The notes beneath the pieces were generated by a model. It ran no database searches. It had not been told where the DNA came from and saw only the letters and a program-made list of their open reading frames with translations. A program made the position numbers and the translations under genes. A stretch of DNA of 64,000 bases from Neurospora tetraspora (taxonomy: Eukaryota > Ascomycota > Sordariomycetes > Sordariales > Sordariaceae): positions 1,612,001-1,676,000 of the forward strand of contig NW_026944383.1 of assembly GCF_033439725.1 (NCBI RefSeq), written 5' to 3'. This document shows positions 11,062-23,500 of this stretch, piece by piece. Position 1 is the stretch's first letter. Each line of letters opens with the position of its first letter.

Positions 11062-13601
11062 ATCGGAGGGTGATAATACCTTCTAGAGAAGTCTGCGTAG
11101 CCGCAGCAGCAAGCACCGAGGCTGCCATTATGGAAAGCTCTGGGGCTTTTTTTTCGGGGTGGGAGTGTGCAGCGTTCAGCAGGGCAGGCGGCACAGCCGG
11201 AATTGGTGGAATACGTCAAGGTCTCCTTTTGGTGCGGGATGGAAGGGGGGGTTTTGGCTGATGACCGCTGATGATATGAGTGGCCACCTACGCAGCGAGA
11301 ACAGGGCAGCACACCACACTGACGGAATCAGAAGCAGGCGCCGGTCCAAAACGGATGCAAGAGTGACCCCCCAAAAAGAAGACAGGAGCCGAGAACCCGA
11401 AGCCCCGAAACTATGCACCCCAACAAGGAACGAACCCTGAGGCTAGACTGGTGAAAGAAGCGACGTCGCGGTGGTCCCAAAAAGCTGGGCGCCTGGATTC
11501 ACTTTGAGCGGATCGGTGTTACCGATCACCAAATCCCGAACCCTTTGACAGCAAACTTTGTGCTGCTTCGCTGCAGGGACATCCACACAAACCTTGCTCT
11601 GTTTGAGAATCGTCTCCGTTACCGGGACGGCCTGTCTGCGAAGATGGTGCTTGAATCGGCCGGCTGCTGCTGTTGCAAATCTAGTTCGGGGGCGGAGCGT
11701 GCCGGATGCTCTTATACGTGCGCGGGACTCGATGGCTGCCTGTCCGGTGTAGAAAGTTGCCGTGTGTGAGTTGTCTCGGTGGACCAAAGCTATCGTTCCT
11801 TGCCAAGACCGCACAGGTGTGTGTGCTCTGCTAAAAAGCGAGATTCGTGTCGCCCTGGGCGATGAGCGTGGCGCGGGTGGTTGAAGGTACAAAAACGGCC
11901 GAGATCTACAGCTTTGAAATGCTGGTTGGCTTGCACGCTGCTTGGCGGCCAGAGAGTGGAAATGGAAGTCGAATGGGCAGAGTGTTGAGTGTTCCTAAAA
12001 GGATAGTGCAAGAAAGCTAAACCGGTGTCGTAGTTGTTGTGGCCTGTGGGACTTGTGGGCGGGTTATAGCAGCATAATTTGGTCGTAGTGAAGATGTCCT
12101 GTTGTCGGTGTCCGGGAAATGTGTCGGTAGGTTCTTCTCTCTGTGTCTGTTGGTCTCAAGAGAGAGCGAATGCTGCGGCGAGGGAGGAAGAAGAGGAAAG
12201 GAGGAAAAGAGGCAGGTCAATGGATTAAAGCAGTCGGCTGGATCTTGGGTGAGGGTCTTGAGGGCTTTTGGGTATTCTCAGTCCCCGACCCCGGGGCTAC
12301 GACGAGGGGGGGGCCTGCGCAAAATTGGGAAGCTGTCGGGCAGTGCCGGTGAATCTGATGCCCGCTGCGGGAATACGGAAAAGCGCAATGCTGCCAGTGG
12401 GGAAGGCCATTGGAAGGCGGGGCTTTTAGACGCAGCCTGGACTCCACGACGATGGTGGGCTGGCTGGCTGCCACGGAAATGATGCTTTCCAGGAGGTATG
12501 TATCCAGCAAGTACAGTACCTACCCGCCTCATGGTGAGTTGTCTATCAATGGCTTGCGCAGGCCATGTGTAGCAGGCAATGGAGACAGGTACGCTCCCAT
12601 TGTTGTCCTAATGGATGCCCACACTTGACCGCTGGATGCAGAGCGACAATCGGCGTTTGGGAAATAAAGTGCCCCAGACTGGCCCAGCGAGTACAGGTGT
12701 ACAGGTACACCATTCTACAGCTGTGGTAGCGAGCTTGTTCGAACGAACAAGTTCATCCCATCTCTGCAATCCCAGCTGGTTGGTAACCTCGATATGCAAG
12801 ACCACACGCGAGCAGGCGGGTGGCCACTGAATGTCAAAAGAACGAACCTTTCGAGGGTTGCAATCGGTCAGTTATGCCATGAAACCATCCACCCGCCCGT
12901 AACCCCGTAAGCAGTGAAGGAAACAGGGAGTTTGGGAGAAGCCCACAGTCAAAGAGACGACACAAAGACTGATTGTCTTGCGGAACATGACCTCGTGGAT
13001 GGGTGTCCCTTGAGCCAATTGACGGGATTTACAACCTCACCTCCAGGGCCCGGCAAGTCTTTGACAGACTTCCCCACCAAGCCGAGGAATCAGCATTTCC
13101 GACAAAGCGGATTGGTCGTGAGCGGATGTGCACGGCAGAAAGAGGCGCTCTAGAGCTGCCTTCTAGAAAACCATATCGTTTTCCATCTTGCGGTGCCCAG
13201 TCCGTTCTGGCCTGTTGATGCGGGCCAATCGTACTCTCGCGTTCAAGTTGCTGACGTTGAGTAACAACCACTTCTTCAGTCATGATGGGCGAGTGACCGA
13301 ACAATGAAGGCATTGTCGAGGCATTGTCCTATGTCCTATGCAGAAGACATTTCGGCCGGAGCATGTCCGTTGTTAGCACGTATGCAAAGACATGTATCCT
13401 CATCGTGGGGGTGTACTAATAATGTATGAGACTTGTCTTGCTCCTCTTATCGCCAAGAGGCTTTTGGAATTACCAAGACCGCCCAGACGTATGCTGCAAT
13501 ATCAGGCCCGCGTCGGCTCTTGAATTGGCCGCGATGGCTGGACATGTCATATCAATCGCACAACAGCCAAAACAAACAAGCCGTAGTAGGCAACGGAGGT
13601 G

Positions 13602-13620
13602 AAAAAAAAAAAAAAAAAAA
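13602..13620 (+). repeat. A19 homopolymer run
   Basis: Nineteen consecutive A residues in intergenic DNA. No flanking target duplication or upstream retroposed body was found, so it is not evidence for a SINE. Confidence 0.9.
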
Positions 13621-13860
13621 CGAGACAAGACCAGGCTTGAGTCTCTGGGCAGAGGCTATCCTCGGATCGGGATGCAACAAGTTCGTTCGAAACTCGAAAG
13701 TCGAAACCAGTGGTCCATCGAGTGATCAATCATACCTAGGTACATATCACTTGCCCGCCATCACAACGAGAACTGCTCAAATGCTCACAAAGGGCGAGCT
13801 GCCGACTTCCGATCCAGGCGGGGTTTCTATTTCCCCACCGACGTCTCAATCTCGAGGACC

Positions 13861-13887
13861 CATTCGACCCATTCGACCCATTCGACC
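13861..13887 (+). repeat. Triplicated 9-bp unit CATTCGACC
   Basis: Three exact tandem copies of CATTCGACC. It is a small minisatellite with no recognised role. Confidence 0.9.
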
Positions 13888-16800
13888 CCACAAGACCCCC
13901 ATCCCAACACCAGTGGACACCACGAGCGCACCGCCGAGAGAGAACGAGATCTCCATCGCATCACTGCACTTCGGTTTTGGGGTACATGGGAATTACAGAA
14001 CAGTACGCACCTGGCATGAAATGTCACTGTATACTCGATGGAGGTATTGCACGTGCGATGATGATAGGATGAGGTCAAACCGGCACGTCCAGAACCCCAG
14101 AAGGGGAAGGAGGAGGGAGGGTTGCTGATCCAGCAGAGTGGTTCCTGGTCCTGAAAACTGAAAAGGCCCTGGAGAGAGCCTAGGCGTCTAGTGCGGTAGT
14201 GTGTGGGTATAGCCTTTTTTTCTACGCGCGATCCCTGCCAAGCCTCCGAGACCTCGACAACGCGAACTGCGTCATCGGGCGCTGCTCGCTACCCATCAAT
14301 GGGGCGGGGTCTCCGGTCTTAGCTGGTCGATATGTGACCGCGCGTGGGGGGAAATCAGGAGCTTCGTTTCGGCTCCAGGGACACCATTGCATCATCTCCG
14401 AAACTGGACCACGAAAAGAAACCAAGACCCCATTGTTGATCATCTCGCCTTACTTCCCTCATCCAGGGTTGGCATATGATGAGGACGATGGAGTTCTCAA
14501 AATACCTACAACAACCGAGACCGCCGTTCCCCCCAGCTGCACGGCTACATGGGCCATTCCCACGGCGGGGTTGACACTTGACACTAGTGTTGGTAGGACA
14601 ATGGCACAATGGGATCGATCGAGCCAAGGGGTTCAATTAATTAAAGACGGTTCAAGCCAGAGTCCGGGGAAGGCCAGGATCCAAACTGTCAGGTCGAGGT
14701 CTCTACACTACAACAGCCGTATACGCGGATACCCGGCCCTATATGGGTAGGTAGGGACAGGTTTCGAATTCCACCACCGACATCAATGGATTGGCCAGCT
14801 GCCCAGCCGTGAGGATCGAGTTCAGCCTCCTATTTCTGAGCAAGTTTGGTATCATGACGACAGTGGTCACGGCGCGTGTGTGAGCCCACCATTGCGTTGT
14901 GGATGCCTTCCACGGGTGGGTGTGTCGAGGCCGGTTACATCTCGTGGTTGATGTTACATTTGCTCCCCGTCAACACACAATGTGTTTTCCTCTTTCTTCC
15001 GAGGACAGTCTCGCTACCACTTCCCCCTGGATCTTCCTCGTGCTTACTTTGAACCAGATGATCATGCCGAGCGGAATGCGGAACACTCCTGTCAGGAAGT
15101 CCTCGGTATCGGGCTTACACGATGATTTGATCAGCGTTGTCCGCCTCCTTCTGACTTACGTACCATAGCATTGTCTCCCCTCGTTCTCCTTCTCGACAGG
15201 AAGCTCGAGCTGTAACCTCAACAACTCCTTGGCCAGTCTCACCGCGGTCAAACAAGACGCACAGCCAAGAACATGCAAGTCATTTCTCTGGTCCAGATAA
15301 CCTGTGGACGATGGGCAATCGCTTGGCACCAGGCAATCTGGCCGATTTCACTCAGCTGTGTTGCCTTCTCACGCACGACACGCAGTGGGAACCTGGTGAC
15401 GATCTGGATGGCTTGTCTTGGTAATGTAAGGTACTGAGGCAGAATCCCGTCGCCAAGAGCTGGGCCTGCTTCATCTGAACGGCTGTTCATGGCTGTCGGC
15501 CTCCTTCGTGTCACGATAACTCTGCCTGTAAGACGCGGCAGTTGGCTGTTCTGGTCCAACGACCGAGCATCCCTTTCGGTCCTTTCCTCGCCGTCTCGCT
15601 CAGTGATGGGTCACGAGCCTAGGGGCAGGCGAAACTTCTTTACCTACGGCTCCTCCGAGAGGAGGCTCTTATCCACACGAGCTCTCATAGGGCATGGCAT
15701 GCTTTTTAAGCCCAGGCCACATTGGATTGACAATTCGGTTCGAAGTGTAAGATATCATCGTCTCCAAGTGTCTCGTGCTGACCCCCACATCAAAGACACG
15801 ATTTAGAAGTGTGATGGATGAATGAATGGCTTCTCGCTTACCACCAGCTTTTCTGCAGCAATCCCAAAGTTGTCGTTACTCTCAGTGATATACCTGCAAG
15901 GTCCATTGAATCAACCAATAGGGGTAACCGGAGACAATCACACCTCTTTTGGACTTCACAGTCTTTGTGGTTGTGATCTTGTAACTCGTCCATGTGCAAA
16001 GCATTGTACGTCCAAACATCGTTCATCACGCAGCCCCCAGACTTCCAAGATGCCTTGGCATTTCGATCTCCCGTCTAGGCAATGCACCCCTTGTTTCGTC
16101 TTGATGGTGAGAACCTTACTTGACAAACGGTCGAATTCATGCGGTTGGTAGAGACACTGTCCTCGAACTGCAACAACGCATTGAGTTGATGGTTCCAGCA
16201 CTTTATGGCAAACTTTGTGATCTGTGCTAGAAGCTTTGCTAATCACGAACATCCAACTTACCTTGACCGAGCCAGTTTCTGACTTCTTTTCACAGCGATG
16301 CCTTCTCGCACACTCCGTCACCGTTGCACGGCATCAATTATTGCCTCTTCAAACTCGTCCCCGCCATGAGCTATCGACATGCTGCTCGGTTCAGGCTGCT
16401 TATGGCTTTCCAACTTGGTCCGGGAATTTCGAGGCCAGAAGAAGTGATAGCCGTCTCGGTGCCGATGTCAACTGGTTCTATGAAAACAATCATTCCGTGA
16501 CCAATTCCGATCAGTCACCAGGCAACAGAATCCAGTCCATGGCCGTGGTTGTCACTGATACAGCAGGCAGTGTCCCACGACATAAACGGAACGCATGTGT
16601 GAAACCGGCTCCCAGCCACAAGCTGGCGGCCTGTCACATCAGATGTCAAGCTGTCGGCTAGCCGCTTCCAACCCTCCGGGATGATTTCCGGGAGACAAGG
16701 CAACTCACACGACGCAACCTTTTTGGGAGACCAGCAAGCCCCGAGATTTTCGTGACAATGCGAGCCTCCTATAACCTGTCAATTCAACCCCCTTCGATGC

Positions 16801-17724
16801 ATGTTCCCCCCTCCAGTCAGAAGGCTATTCAAGAGGCGGTGTGTAGATGGCTGCCGCCGCTCTACCTATCCCGAACGGCAGTCTGTCAGCTTTCCGAAAC
16901 GCAACGAGGTGCTCATCAAGTGGCTAGCTGTTGATATCAAACACAAAGGTAGTATAATATGTATTTCTATGGAGGGACTCGTCCACTTCCGCATGCTTCT
17001 AACGCCGACCTCCATCGCCGTGTTGCTACACTACCGCGTGTGATGCACGTTAAAAAGTATGTTTCCCGAATTCAAACCACAGGCACACCCACTCTTCCGC
17101 ATGGGCACACCGAGATGTTGGAATAGTAAGCACTTAAAGGAGGCTTGCATCGAGAGGGCAACAAGCGTCTAAAAGCTGCGTGTTTCAACAGCGGTGGCAC
17201 GCAGTACCGCAGACGAAGTCATCCCTCGGAACTTCCACATCCAGGGCTCACAATCCTGCTGTCGAACTTATCGGGTTGCTCAACATGATAGCTTGATTTT
17301 ACAGCAGTATCATATTCCACCTGACTTGACTGACAGAACGACTTGAAAGAGAGAAGGATATAGTCAGGATAGTAAGCTATGTCGACAGCATATTAGTTAC
17401 AGGTGGGGGGATCGACAGTTCCACCACAGCGTCAAACTTCAACCACATGGCAGTATTGCGGCGCTATCTTCCACGCTCGACAACCTCAAACCTTCTTTTG
17501 AGCTTATGGTCCTATGGGTTTAACGCCGGAGAAAGAGAAAACTAAATCCCTCAGACAGCCACAGCTTGGGGTTCGAAAGTAAGCACAACCAACCAACGCA
17601 AAGGTTTGTAATAAAGGATTGACATCCCCCCCTCTTTCGGCTACCGCTCCCGGTAGTCAGCTAGGGTGTAAGTAGGTACTGTGTTTGTATCATTTGTACT
17701 AAGTGAATCCAGCCTGCAAACAGA

Positions 17725-18372
17725 TTATCTCAGTGCTCAGACCTCCCTTTCTTCGTTCAGATCTCATAGGTACGTACCGCCTGGCAGCTGTGTCGGGCTG
17801 GCAGGCCCACTTTTTTTGAACTCCCGTCTCCCGAAGGGAGGTCTGAGTTCAGTACGTAGTCCGAATCGTGAAGAAGTTGACCAAATCTTGGGGAAAACGA
17901 GTCACTCAGCAATGGAACCACCACCATTTGAATGCAACTCATCAAAACTTCCTCGAAAATAGAATTCTGAGCTGGCTTTCTAATGATACTACTTTTATTG
18001 GGCTACGACCTTGAAAAGTGCTAACCGTAAGGACACTTGCCTAAGAATGGGCCTTATGGTTAGCACTTTTCAAGGTCGTAGCCCAATAAAAGTAGTATCA
18101 TTAGAAAGCCAACTTAAAATTCTACCTTCGAGGAAGTTTTGATAAGTTGCATTCAAATGGTAGTGGTTTGCATTAAGAAAAGGTCGAAAACATTTTTCCG
18201 ATTTGTATAGGAGACGGAAATATCTAACGAATTAATGCACCTAGTGAACTCGGACCTCTTTTTTGGGTGTTCTTGAATAAAAGTGGGCCTGTCAGCTGCC
18301 AGGCCCTGGACCGCTAAAGGTCCCTATAACACTGCACCCAAAAAAAAAGAAGAGGTCTGAACGCTGAGATAA
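17725..18372. mobile_element. hAT-like foldback/MITE element with perfect 8-bp target duplications
   Basis: A 648-bp near-palindrome. The outer ends match for 21 bp with two differences (left TTATCTCAGTGCTCAGAC, right the inverse with CG for TG and TT for CT), and the element is flanked by identical 8-bp direct repeats CAAACAGA at 17717-17724 and 18373-18380. Inside, the arms match imperfectly over about 300 bp and then perfectly for 53 bp (17974-18026 against 18058-18110) around a 31-bp loop. There is no coding capacity. An 8-bp duplication is the hallmark of hAT transposition (also seen with P and Merlin elements), so it is probably a non-autonomous hAT derivative. It is not A+T-mutated like the RIP blocks, and its transcript would fold into a long hairpin. 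Confidence 0.85.
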
Positions 18373-18380
18373 CAAACAGA

Positions 18381-19930
18381 GGGGTTTCCGAAGGCTTTTC
18401 CTACTATGTCAGCGGTCTCGGCTCGGCCGTCAGCTTCTAGAAACAAACTTTGAGTTCCGGTCACGGGGCGTTTAGATATCCGACCACGCATTTCACCTTT
18501 AGTGCCCTCATATGAGAGGGAGCGATATCTTTACGCAAAAGAAAGAAAGTCGTGGTATGGAATCATGCCCCTGGTAAACTTGCAAAGTCCCGTCCGCGTT
18601 CCTGCTTGTTCAGGAAACACGCAACGTATCAAACTGAACAAGTGAACCAAATCTAGCCTTGGCAAGCTTGGCGGTAACGATCATGATCAAAACTCAAACA
18701 TTTTGAATTGTCCAAGACTCTCCAAGACGGAAGATCCCAACTAAGCGCTCCAGTCGCAAGCTGAACTTGTAACCCCATTGTTGTGGTTCTTGGCCTCTTG
18801 GCCGGGGCACAAAGGGGGCCATCATCAAAATGCGCACGGACATTGCCATATGGCTTTAGGAACAAGACGCACGGATAATGGAGCCCTTCAGAAGCTTCAG
18901 TGGACAACCGCTGGAAAGCCGGGCTCGTGGTACAGGGGCTCCAGTGGAAGTGCGTAAGAAGGTTGTAGATCTTCGATCAACCTCAGATCAACACCAGTCA
19001 TTCGTGATTCTGGGTCTCAAACCACGAAAGGGATTAACGGTCAAAAAGCTGACCGAAGAAACGTTGCTTTCTCTTGGCTCAGAAACCATGCTTGCCATGC
19101 TCCCATGACCGCCAAAGTGAAGCAAGCTCCGATCGTCTTTTCGCACGTGTGTGCTTCCATTGACGATCCAGTCAGCCAGTGCCTGTGGAAAATTCCAAAA
19201 ACTTTTCTAAAACAAGCCTGACAGACGAATCCGGTCCCCCAAGCAAAGTCAAACGGACGACGATCTTGGAAACTTGGAAGACACCGACTGACGAACCGAC
19301 CTACCCTTTGGGATAGTACCGGATATAATCGATCCCTGGTGTCATATCCAAGTCACCTGTGGCCTGCCTACCTCCCACGCGCGCCAGCGGCAGCAACGGC
19401 AGCAAGTCCCTAAAAAAAAAAAACCACTGTTCAACCCCCACCTTGAAAAACGATACGGGTTGTGATGACGGATTGGCAGACAGGCTGAATGTGTCTCACG
19501 CTTGGCTTCAGAAGGGAAACCAGGATGATGGCGCGATGCAACGGGAGCCCTCTTCTGTCTCGGCTTCGGCGCGTCTCCAAGCAACAAGCGCAAAAGCAGG
19601 GCAGGCCGCAAGACACTTTTCGATCGCGGAAGACGCTGAACCGCGTAGACGGCCCTGCTTGCTCTGCCAATGGGCTACCGCTGTTTGGGGTTTTCAGTTG
19701 ACGATGCTCTGTGACTGAGACTTGGCTTTGCTGGATTGGGCTGGTAGTACATATCGAGAGATGGGGCATGCTGCTGCTGCTGCCGCGGCGGGCGGCCTTC
19801 ACGAGCGGGTCCCATGGAACGGTGGAAACTCGGCTCGGTGCCCTGGGTGGGTGGGCGGCGTCCTGTCGAGCTGTCGCTCGCGAGGATAGCGGACCATCCA
19901 CGTCTCGGGGCGTGTTCCAAATATCGATGG
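18381..19930. other. Intergenic region between two inverted-repeat elements
   Basis: Ordinary-GC DNA with only short frames. The longest, minus strand 19431-20162, has its first third inside the MITE that starts at 19939 and continues into unique DNA with low-complexity composition, so I do not accept it as a gene. Confidence 0.5.
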
Positions 19931-19938
19931 TTGATCCG

Positions 19939-20286
19939 CTACTCGTCAGGTCTTCAAAACCGACCGTCTGACTAGCGGGCGAGCCACTAGTCAGGGCCAG
20001 CAATTCGTACACGACCAGCGATTCGTACCGGATTCTTGTACCGAGTCGGTATATGGTTTGCATGCATTGGATATCTAGCTCGGAGGGGTAAAATGCATCT
20101 AACCCATTTATATATGTGGGTAAACCCGCTAACCGGCTTAGCGTAGGCGACTTTGGCGCCAAGGGTTTTTCTTAGCCCGTGCATGTCGCTCCCGCGGTAC
20201 GAATCGCTGGTCGTGTACGAATTGCTGGCCCTGACTAGGGGGTTTCCTCCTAGTCAGACGGTCGATTTTGTAGACCTGACGAGTAG
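19939..20286. mobile_element. MITE, family copy 1 (about 348 bp)
   Basis: The ends are inverted repeats beginning CTACTCGTCAGGTCT. The arms match for about 85-90 bp and contain a nested palindrome (CTGACTAG...CTAGTCAG) and paired subterminal ATTCGTAC words. The flanks are TTGATCCG (19931-19938) and TTGATCCA (20287-20294), 7 of 8 matching, consistent with an 8-bp target duplication and so hAT-like. The centre has no transposase. A diverged relative lies at 43168-43513. The element sits about 290 bp left of the edge of the large A+T-rich block. Confidence 0.8.
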
Positions 20287-20294
20287 TTGATCCA

Positions 20295-20580
20295 GTTGTT
20301 GATCCGAGTACAAAGCCAAAATCTGCAGCTCGAATGTACCCTTTGCCAAGGCCGTGCCAAGGCCTTGGCATTACCAGGGTTGGAACTTTTCTTTCGTGAA
20401 CTCCAACAAAGGGTTCATTTGGGAATGACTATAACGAGCTCAATTTTGAAGCCATTCACAAATGGAGACATCCATCAGGTTAGTCTCTATAACATTAACC
20501 TCTCTCACCTCCCCCCCCCCCCATCCCCGACCCCCCCGCGCCCCCATCCTATATTATATATAAGTCTCTTCGAATAAAGT
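20295..20580. other. Transition into the large A+T-rich block
   Basis: Short GC-normal stretch ending in a strongly C-rich tract (C12 at 20511-20522, then further C runs to about 20548). After that the sequence switches within about 50 bp to TpA-rich DNA. No gene is seen. Confidence 0.6.
20511..20522 (+). repeat. C12 run at the block boundary
   Basis: Twelve C residues inside a C-rich tract of about 40 bp (20507-20548) next to the onset of A+T-rich DNA. The complementary strand has several G runs and could form G-quadruplex-type structures. Confidence 0.8.
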
Positions 20581-23500
20581 AAGAAGAGGTCTATAATAAT
20601 TTTGAACGTTTTGGCCGTTAGCCGCAATAATCCTTATATAAACAAAAAATCTACTTAACAGTTATTCGCGATTATTTTAATAACAATAATACGTATCTAA
20701 ATTCGGATTGCTTGTTATACTTTATATAAACTAGAGCTTCCTTATTATATTTTTGTTTTTTTCATTACAACTTATATTTATTATTAAGCATCCCCTACGG
20801 GGTATATTTGTCAAACGCAATAATTATTATCCTAAAAAATAGGTATCATATCTCTACTATTCTATATCAAATCTATTTAAAATTTAGTACCGATAATAGT
20901 TCAGTCCAATTCTACCTTCGATAAAATTTTCGGCTTCGTTTAATACTTTAAAACGTATTCCGATTTTACCGTTTCACCTACCCTAAATAGGATTACATAA
21001 TAATATATAATTACTATTATTAAATATACGAATTTAGACGAATATTAATAATTTTAAATTCGGTTTATATATACTATTATTCGAATTTTATTTAATTTAA
21101 TCGTTGAATTAGTATTTAAATAAACTCCGCGTTAACCTCGCTTGGAATAAATTAAATATATCTATTATATCATTTATTAACATAGTAATACTATCCTAAT
21201 AGTAATACTTAGCTTTAATCAAAGTATTATATTTTAAATAATATTAATTATTCTACTAATAAAAGCTATGTTATAAATTATATTATTTAATTATTTTAGT
21301 TACAAATAGAGGGACGTTATTATAAAGTACTCCGGCGCTAAATTATTATTTATTAATTAAGATTTTTATAAAATATATAATATATTTACTATTATTTTTG
21401 GACTCTTTATTAATATAATTAAATTAATATATTATAAGAGTATATATATTTAAGATATTTTATACATATTCTCTTCGGACCAAAATAAATATTTTACTAC
21501 CAGTTTTTTAAATTCCTCCGCGCCCTTAAATTCGCTACCCGTATAGTATTCGTAATTATAAATAAACTTTATACAATCTATTAATAACGTAATTTCCGTA
21601 AAAGATTCTCCGATCTTTATTAATTCCATTAAACCCTTCCTCTTTCTATCCTATAGTTCGGATATATAATTATTTTAAATAAATAATCCGAATCCTATAT
21701 AGGAATACGCCGGTTTTTGTTAACTTAGGAAATTTATAAACGCCTTTCGGATTATCTACGCTTCTATTAATTAACCTAATATTAATATCGTTTTTAATTA
21801 TATTCCGCTTAACGAAAATTAGAATTTTAAACGCTTCGAATTCCTCTTTATCCCTACTATAGGAAGTATTATACTAAAAATAATTATTTATATCGATAAT
21901 AAAGACCTAATTAATAAGGCAAAAAACTTTTTTATTTACGCTTTAATAAAGCGTAGTATCCGTAACCGAGCCGATACGCTTTTAATAATCCAAATTCATT
22001 ATTCTTATATTCGGCCTCCGGATTAAGAACGATTTTATGAATAATTTATTACCCCCGAATTCTAATATCGTATTATTATATTTATAGTAATATTATGGAT
22101 AGGAATAAATATACTTAACGTTATTTAAATTATATAATATAATATAATTATATTTTTAAATATTATAAATTTATAATAATATTTCGGTCAAGCCGTCCGT
22201 AGTAGTAGAAAAGGGATTATTTATTTTTTATACCCTATTAGTATTTTAATAGGCTTAGGTATACTTCTAAGAAATAATCTCTATTAAAAACGTATTTCAA
22301 TAATAATCGTTCGTAAATATATAAATCCGAATTATCGTTTATAACGGATATAATATTCGATATAATCTAATTTTAATTATTTAATTAATTAAAATGTCCT
22401 CCATTTATCGTAAACCCTAATTTCGGTATATTTGGGACTATTTATCTAAAAAAGTAAATTAAATATAATATTACGAAAAGGATTAAATTAATTATAAAAT
22501 ATCCCAAAATATATATTATCGCAAACGTAAAATATTTCTATAAAACTATCCTTAACGTCCTCTAAAGCCGTATTGAATATATTAACCATATACATACTAT
22601 ATATTATAATATATACAATTATTATTTTAATCGAATCGAATAACTACCCGAAAAATCAAAAAAGCAGCCCGGCCTACCGATTAATAGTTTAAAAGTAAAT
22701 ATTTTCTTAATATAGTTCTAAAACTTCTTCGTAGAGCGTATTAATTCGGTTTATATTAAATATAATATCGACTTCTAAATACCTTATATAATCCTCCTAC
22801 TACCCGAAATCTTCTAATAAATTGTACGTACTATAATTATATTTAAAATAACCGACTTAATATATACCCTATTTAATTTAATAATACGTGCATCCCTCTT
22901 ATAAAATTAGGAATATTTAAATATTTTTAGACGTAATCTCTTTATAAAGTATATTAAAGTCCTATTAATTATTAATTATATAATTTAGAATAGTAAACGT
23001 AAGAACGAATCTATTAAAAATATAGTATATAATAAAAATAATATAATCTAGCCCATTTTACCCCTACTCCCCTACGCTTCTACGATTATAATTCTAATCT
23101 TCGAGTCCCGCCTTACTAAACGCTATATATTCGGAATTAATTAATATAAATATAATAAATATTTAAGTATAGTAATTTTACTCCAATTAAAATTACGTAA
23201 TAGATTTATTACTTTACTCCTAGATTTAATTTTTCTTCTAATTAAAGTAAATTGAATTTTTATTCTTATTAAAGCGAAAATTAAATTTGGGGGTAAAGTA
23301 ATATATAATATTAAATATATTCTAATTAAAACGAAAATCGAATGTATATAATAAAAATCAATCGAAAATATTCAATTTATTTCCCCCCCTCTCCTTTATA
23401 TAACCGCAAGAAACAATCCTTAAATAAATTCATAAATTATCTATATTACTTATAAAATGATTTATAAATTATAAAACCGCCGGTTGATTTAATTAGCACA

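Larger units (their letters stand above)
11062..17716. other. Intergenic region upstream of the kinase gene
   Basis: The first 1-1.3 kb (to about 12.3 kb) is probably promoter and 5' leader of the minus-strand kinase. The rest is ordinary-GC unique DNA. Open frames up to about 230 codons occur (for example 13433-14128 plus, 14199-14750 plus), but they open with TTG/GTG, cross simple repeats and match no family I recognise. Simple sequence present: A19 at 13602-13620 and a 9-bp unit in triplicate at 13861-13887. No tRNA or 5S rRNA was seen. Confidence 0.55.

Noticed and set aside
13433-14128. 231-codon plus-strand frame
   Set aside because: It opens with TTG, runs through A19 (poly-Lys) and a tandem 9-bp repeat (IRPIRPIRP), and has no recognisable domain.
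14199-14750. 183-codon plus-strand frame
   Set aside because: GTG start, mixed composition, overlapping minus-strand frames, no motif.
17569-17580. GGTTCGA-type word resembling a tRNA B box
   Set aside because: No matching A box, cloverleaf or T-run at the expected distances; the same was true of similar words at 13681 and 49904.
19431-20162. 243-codon minus-strand frame
   Set aside because: It is a chimera of MITE sequence and unrelated flanking DNA; only the MITE part is shared with another copy.
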